A stretch of DNA of 64,000 bases from Pseudomonas proteolytica (lineage in GTDB: Bacteria; Pseudomonadota; Gammaproteobacteria; Pseudomonadales; Pseudomonadaceae): NCBI RefSeq assembly GCF_007858275.1, contig NZ_VFEV01000006.1:1-64000 (forward strand), given 5' to 3'. Positions 61,776-64,000 of the stretch are shown in pieces. Position numbers and translations under genes: made by a program. Under the pieces are notes generated by a model. That model did no database searches and had not been told where the DNA came from. It saw only the letters and a list, made by a program, of their open reading frames with translations. The first letter of the stretch is position 1; each line of letters starts with the position of its first letter.

Positions 61776-64000
61776 ATGGACGTCCGCCAGTTTGCCTTCC
61801 TCGCCCGCCTGCCTTCTGCTGCCTTGAAGCGTCGTGACGCGTTCTGCGGCCTGCCCAAGCGCGGCCTGGTGCTGATCCTGGCCAATGCGCTGTTCTGGCA
61901 ACCGCTGCTGGCCCAGGCCGACGGCATCGTGGTCAGCGGCCCCGGCACCACAGTGGGCGCGGCGGGCAATGGCGTGCCGGTGGTCAACATCGCCACGCCC
62001 AATGGCAGCGGCCTGTCCCACAACCACTTCAAAGACTACAACGTCGGCCCCAATGGCGTGATCCTCAACAACGCCGGCGGCCCGTTGCAGTCCACCCAGC
62101 TGGGCGGGATTATCGTCGGTAACCCCAACCTCAAGGGCGGCTCGGCGAATGTCATCCTCAACGAAGTCAACGGCGGCAGCGCCAGCCAGTTGCGCGGCTA
62201 CACCGAAGTGGCGGGGCAGTCGGCCAAGGTCATCGTCGCCAACCCCTATGGCGTGACCTGTAATGGCTGCGGCTTTATCAACACCCCCAACGTGACCCTG
62301 ACCACCGGCAAACCGATCCTCGATAACGGTCGCCTGGACCGTTACCAGGTCGATGGCGGCGCCGTGACCATCGACGGCCAGGGCTTGAACGCGAGCAACG
62401 TCGACCGCTTCGAAATCATCACCCGCACCGCCAAGATCAACGCGCAGATCAATGCGCGCAACCTGACCGTGATTGCCGGGCGCAATGATGTTGAGGCGCA
62501 GACGCTAAAAACCACCGCGCGTGCCGACGATGGCAGCGACAAGCCTGCGTTGGCGATCGATTCGTCGGCGCTGGGCGGCATGTACGCCGGCGCGATCAAG
62601 CTGGTGGGCACCGAGGCCGGTGTCGGGGTGAAACTGGACGGCACTTTGGCGGCCAGCGCGGGCGATATCCAGCTCGATGCCAACGGGCACCTGAGCATGG
62701 CGCAAGCCGCGGCCAGTGGCGCGATCGACGTCAAGGCGGCGAGCCTCGACGCCAAGGGCCCGGCCTACGCCGGCACCGCCCTGACGGTGAAAACCAGCGG
62801 CGACCTGAACACCCAGAAAAGCCTCGCAGCCCGCGACACGGTGCGCCTGAGCAGCGGCGGCAAGTTGACCAACAACGGCGTTATCGAAGCCGGCGTGAAT
62901 GCCGATAACACCCGCACCACCACCGGCGACGTCAGTCTCGACGCCCGCGATATCCGCAACAACGGTAGTGTGGTTGCCAGCCGTACCGCCACCGTCAAGG
63001 CCAACCAGACCCTGGATAACCAGGGCGGCGTCATCAGCGCCAGAAAGGCCCTGGACGTCACCGCCAGCACTGTGGATAACCGCAACAAAGGCCGCCTGCT
63101 GACCAGCGGCAGCACCCAGTTGACCGCCGCTGCGCTGCACAACAGCCAGGGCGAAATCATCAGCGATGGCGCGTTGCAGGCCAACGTTGCACAGGTCAAT
63201 AACCAGGGCGGCGTGGTGGTCAGCCACGACACCCTCAGCGTGACCGGCGACAGCCTGGATAACAGCAACAAAGGCGTGATTTCCAGCGCCGCCACGCAAA
63301 CCCTGACCCTCAGCGGCGCACTCAATAACAGCCAGGGCGGCACCATCGACAGCGCCGGCGCCTTCACCTTGCGCGGCAACAGCCTGGACAACAGCGCCGG
63401 CAGCCTGACCGGCAACGGCGCGCTGACCCTCGACCTGCTGGCCGACCTGATCAACCGCAACGGCAAGCTGGCCAGTGCCGGCCCGCTGTCGATCGAGCGT
63501 GTTGCAGCCCTCGACAACCAGGGCGGCAAACTCACCAGCCAAACCTTGCTGACGGTGTTGGCGGCCAGCCTGGACAACCGCAACAGCGGCACCCTGGCGG
63601 CAAACGCCGGGCTGACCCTGAACACCAGCGGCCTGGTGCAAAACGACAACGATGGCCTGATCCACAGCGAAAACGCCGGCCTCAACCTCACGGTCGGCAG
63701 CCTCAACAACGCCGGGGGCAAGCTCTCGGCCAAGGCGGGTGATGCGCTGATCAACGCCGGTGTTTTCAACAACGGTAACGGCGGTGTATTCGCCGGCCAG
63801 CGCGTGCGCCTCAGTGGCGGCAGCGTCGATAACGCCGGGCAGATCGCCGGTCAGCAGGTCGACCTCAGCCTGCTGGGCGCCCTTAACAACCGTGGCCTGA
63901 TCGAAAGCGCCAGCACCCTGGCTATCGCCGCCGCCAGCCTGAGCAACCAGGGCGGGCAATTGCGCGCCCTGGGCACCAGCGGCCAAAGCCGCCTGGCGAT
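61776..64000 (+). CDS. TpsA, filamentous-haemagglutinin-type exoprotein (partial, runs off the window)
   Basis: An open frame of 741 complete codons with no stop before the window ends. It has an extended signal peptide (about 1-48, ending LLAQADG), then a TPS secretion domain with the NPYG motif at 156-159 followed by a Cys-x-x-Cys pair (162, 165). Beta-helix repeats of the haemagglutinin type then continue (many Leu-x-Asn-x-x-Gly-x-I/L units such as LDNQGGVISARKAL). It is exported by the TpsB protein. It could be an adhesin or a CdiA contact-dependent toxin; the deciding C-terminus and any immunity gene lie outside the window. Confidence 0.92.
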   Translation, partial: MDVRQFAFLARLPSAALKRRDAFCGLPKRGLVLILANALFWQPLLAQADGIVVSGPGTTVGAAGNGVPVVNIATPNGSGLSHNHFKDYNVGPNGVILNNAGGPLQSTQLGGIIVGNPNLKGGSANVILNEVNGGSASQLRGYTEVAGQSAKVIVANPYGVTCNGCGFINTPNVTLTTGKPILDNGRLDRYQVDGGAVTIDGQGLNASNVDRFEIITRTAKINAQINARNLTVIAGRNDVEAQTLKTTARADDGSDKPALAIDSSALGGMYAGAIKLVGTEAGVGVKLDGTLAASAGDIQLDANGHLSMAQAAASGAIDVKAASLDAKGPAYAGTALTVKTSGDLNTQKSLAARDTVRLSSGGKLTNNGVIEAGVNADNTRTTTGDVSLDARDIRNNGSVVASRTATVKANQTLDNQGGVISARKALDVTASTVDNRNKGRLLTSGSTQLTAAALHNSQGEIISDGALQANVAQVNNQGGVVVSHDTLSVTGDSLDNSNKGVISSAATQTLTLSGALNNSQGGTIDSAGAFTLRGNSLDNSAGSLTGNGALTLDLLADLINRNGKLASAGPLSIERVAALDNQGGKLTSQTLLTVLAASLDNRNSGTLAANAGLTLNTSGLVQNDNDGLIHSENAGLNLTVGSLNNAGGKLSAKAGDALINAGVFNNGNGGVFAGQRVRLSGGSVDNAGQIAGQQVDLSLLGALNNRGLIESASTLAIAAASLSNQGGQLRALGTSGQSRLA

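Overview
The window reads as chromosomal DNA of a fluorescent-group Pseudomonas (P. fluorescens complex). The evidence is the end of an rRNA operon with a duplicated 5S gene, a PctA/Cta-type chemoreceptor, the complete lapG-lapD / lapA / lapEBC large-adhesin locus in its usual arrangement, and many REP palindromes of the 'GTGGGAGCGGGCTTGCTCGCGAA' kind scattered between genes.

Layout. 1-590: 3' end of 23S rRNA and two tandem 5S rRNAs, each followed by its own terminator. 807-2687: amino-acid-type chemoreceptor. 2739-8320 (minus strand): a four-gene operon matching mgoBCAD/pvfABCD: a DUF3050 haem-oxygenase-like oxidase, an AurF-type di-iron N-oxygenase, an A-T-R single-module NRPS and an SRPBCC protein. 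Known members make small diazeniumdiolate or pyrazine N-oxide signals such as leudiazen. 8862-9569: GntR/FCD regulator. 9847-28411: the Lap system, comprising periplasmic protease LapG, c-di-GMP receptor LapD, a small conserved protein, the 3386-residue adhesin LapA (minus strand) and its type I exporter LapE-LapB-LapC. 28646-33304: a TauD-type dioxygenase, a sulfonate/nitrate-type ABC importer and a LysR regulator. 33537-37589: an EmrAB-TolC-like tripartite pump. 37908-41960: a FecI/FecR/TonB-receptor iron-uptake unit preceded by a Fur-box-like site. 42005-45256: two linked exported proteins of unknown role and a DUF2789 gene. 45456-50500: a MarR-controlled FUSC/DUF1656/HlyD/OMF efflux operon. 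50582-53035: a two-TM hypothetical and a YdgA/DUF945 protein. 53333-59592: pgaABCD, for poly-N-acetylglucosamine. 59988-64000: a two-partner secretion pair, TpsB plus a TpsA exoprotein that runs off the window.

How it fits together. Three surface-attachment systems lie within about 55 kb: LapA adhesin, PNAG polysaccharide and a filamentous-haemagglutinin-type exoprotein. Two of them are classically governed by c-di-GMP (LapD for LapA; PgaC/PgaD for PNAG). When c-di-GMP is high LapD sequesters LapG and LapA stays on the surface; when it is low LapG cuts LapA at its N-terminal TAAG site. The mgo/pvf operon upstream adds a probable diffusible-signal pathway. Candidate regulatory sites read directly from sequence include a FliA-like promoter (chemoreceptor), a FleQ-box-like site between lapA and lapE, a GntR palindrome, a Fur box, a MarR operator and an unassigned 24-bp palindrome before pgaA. 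Functions are inferred from recognised family features by reading; no database search was run.
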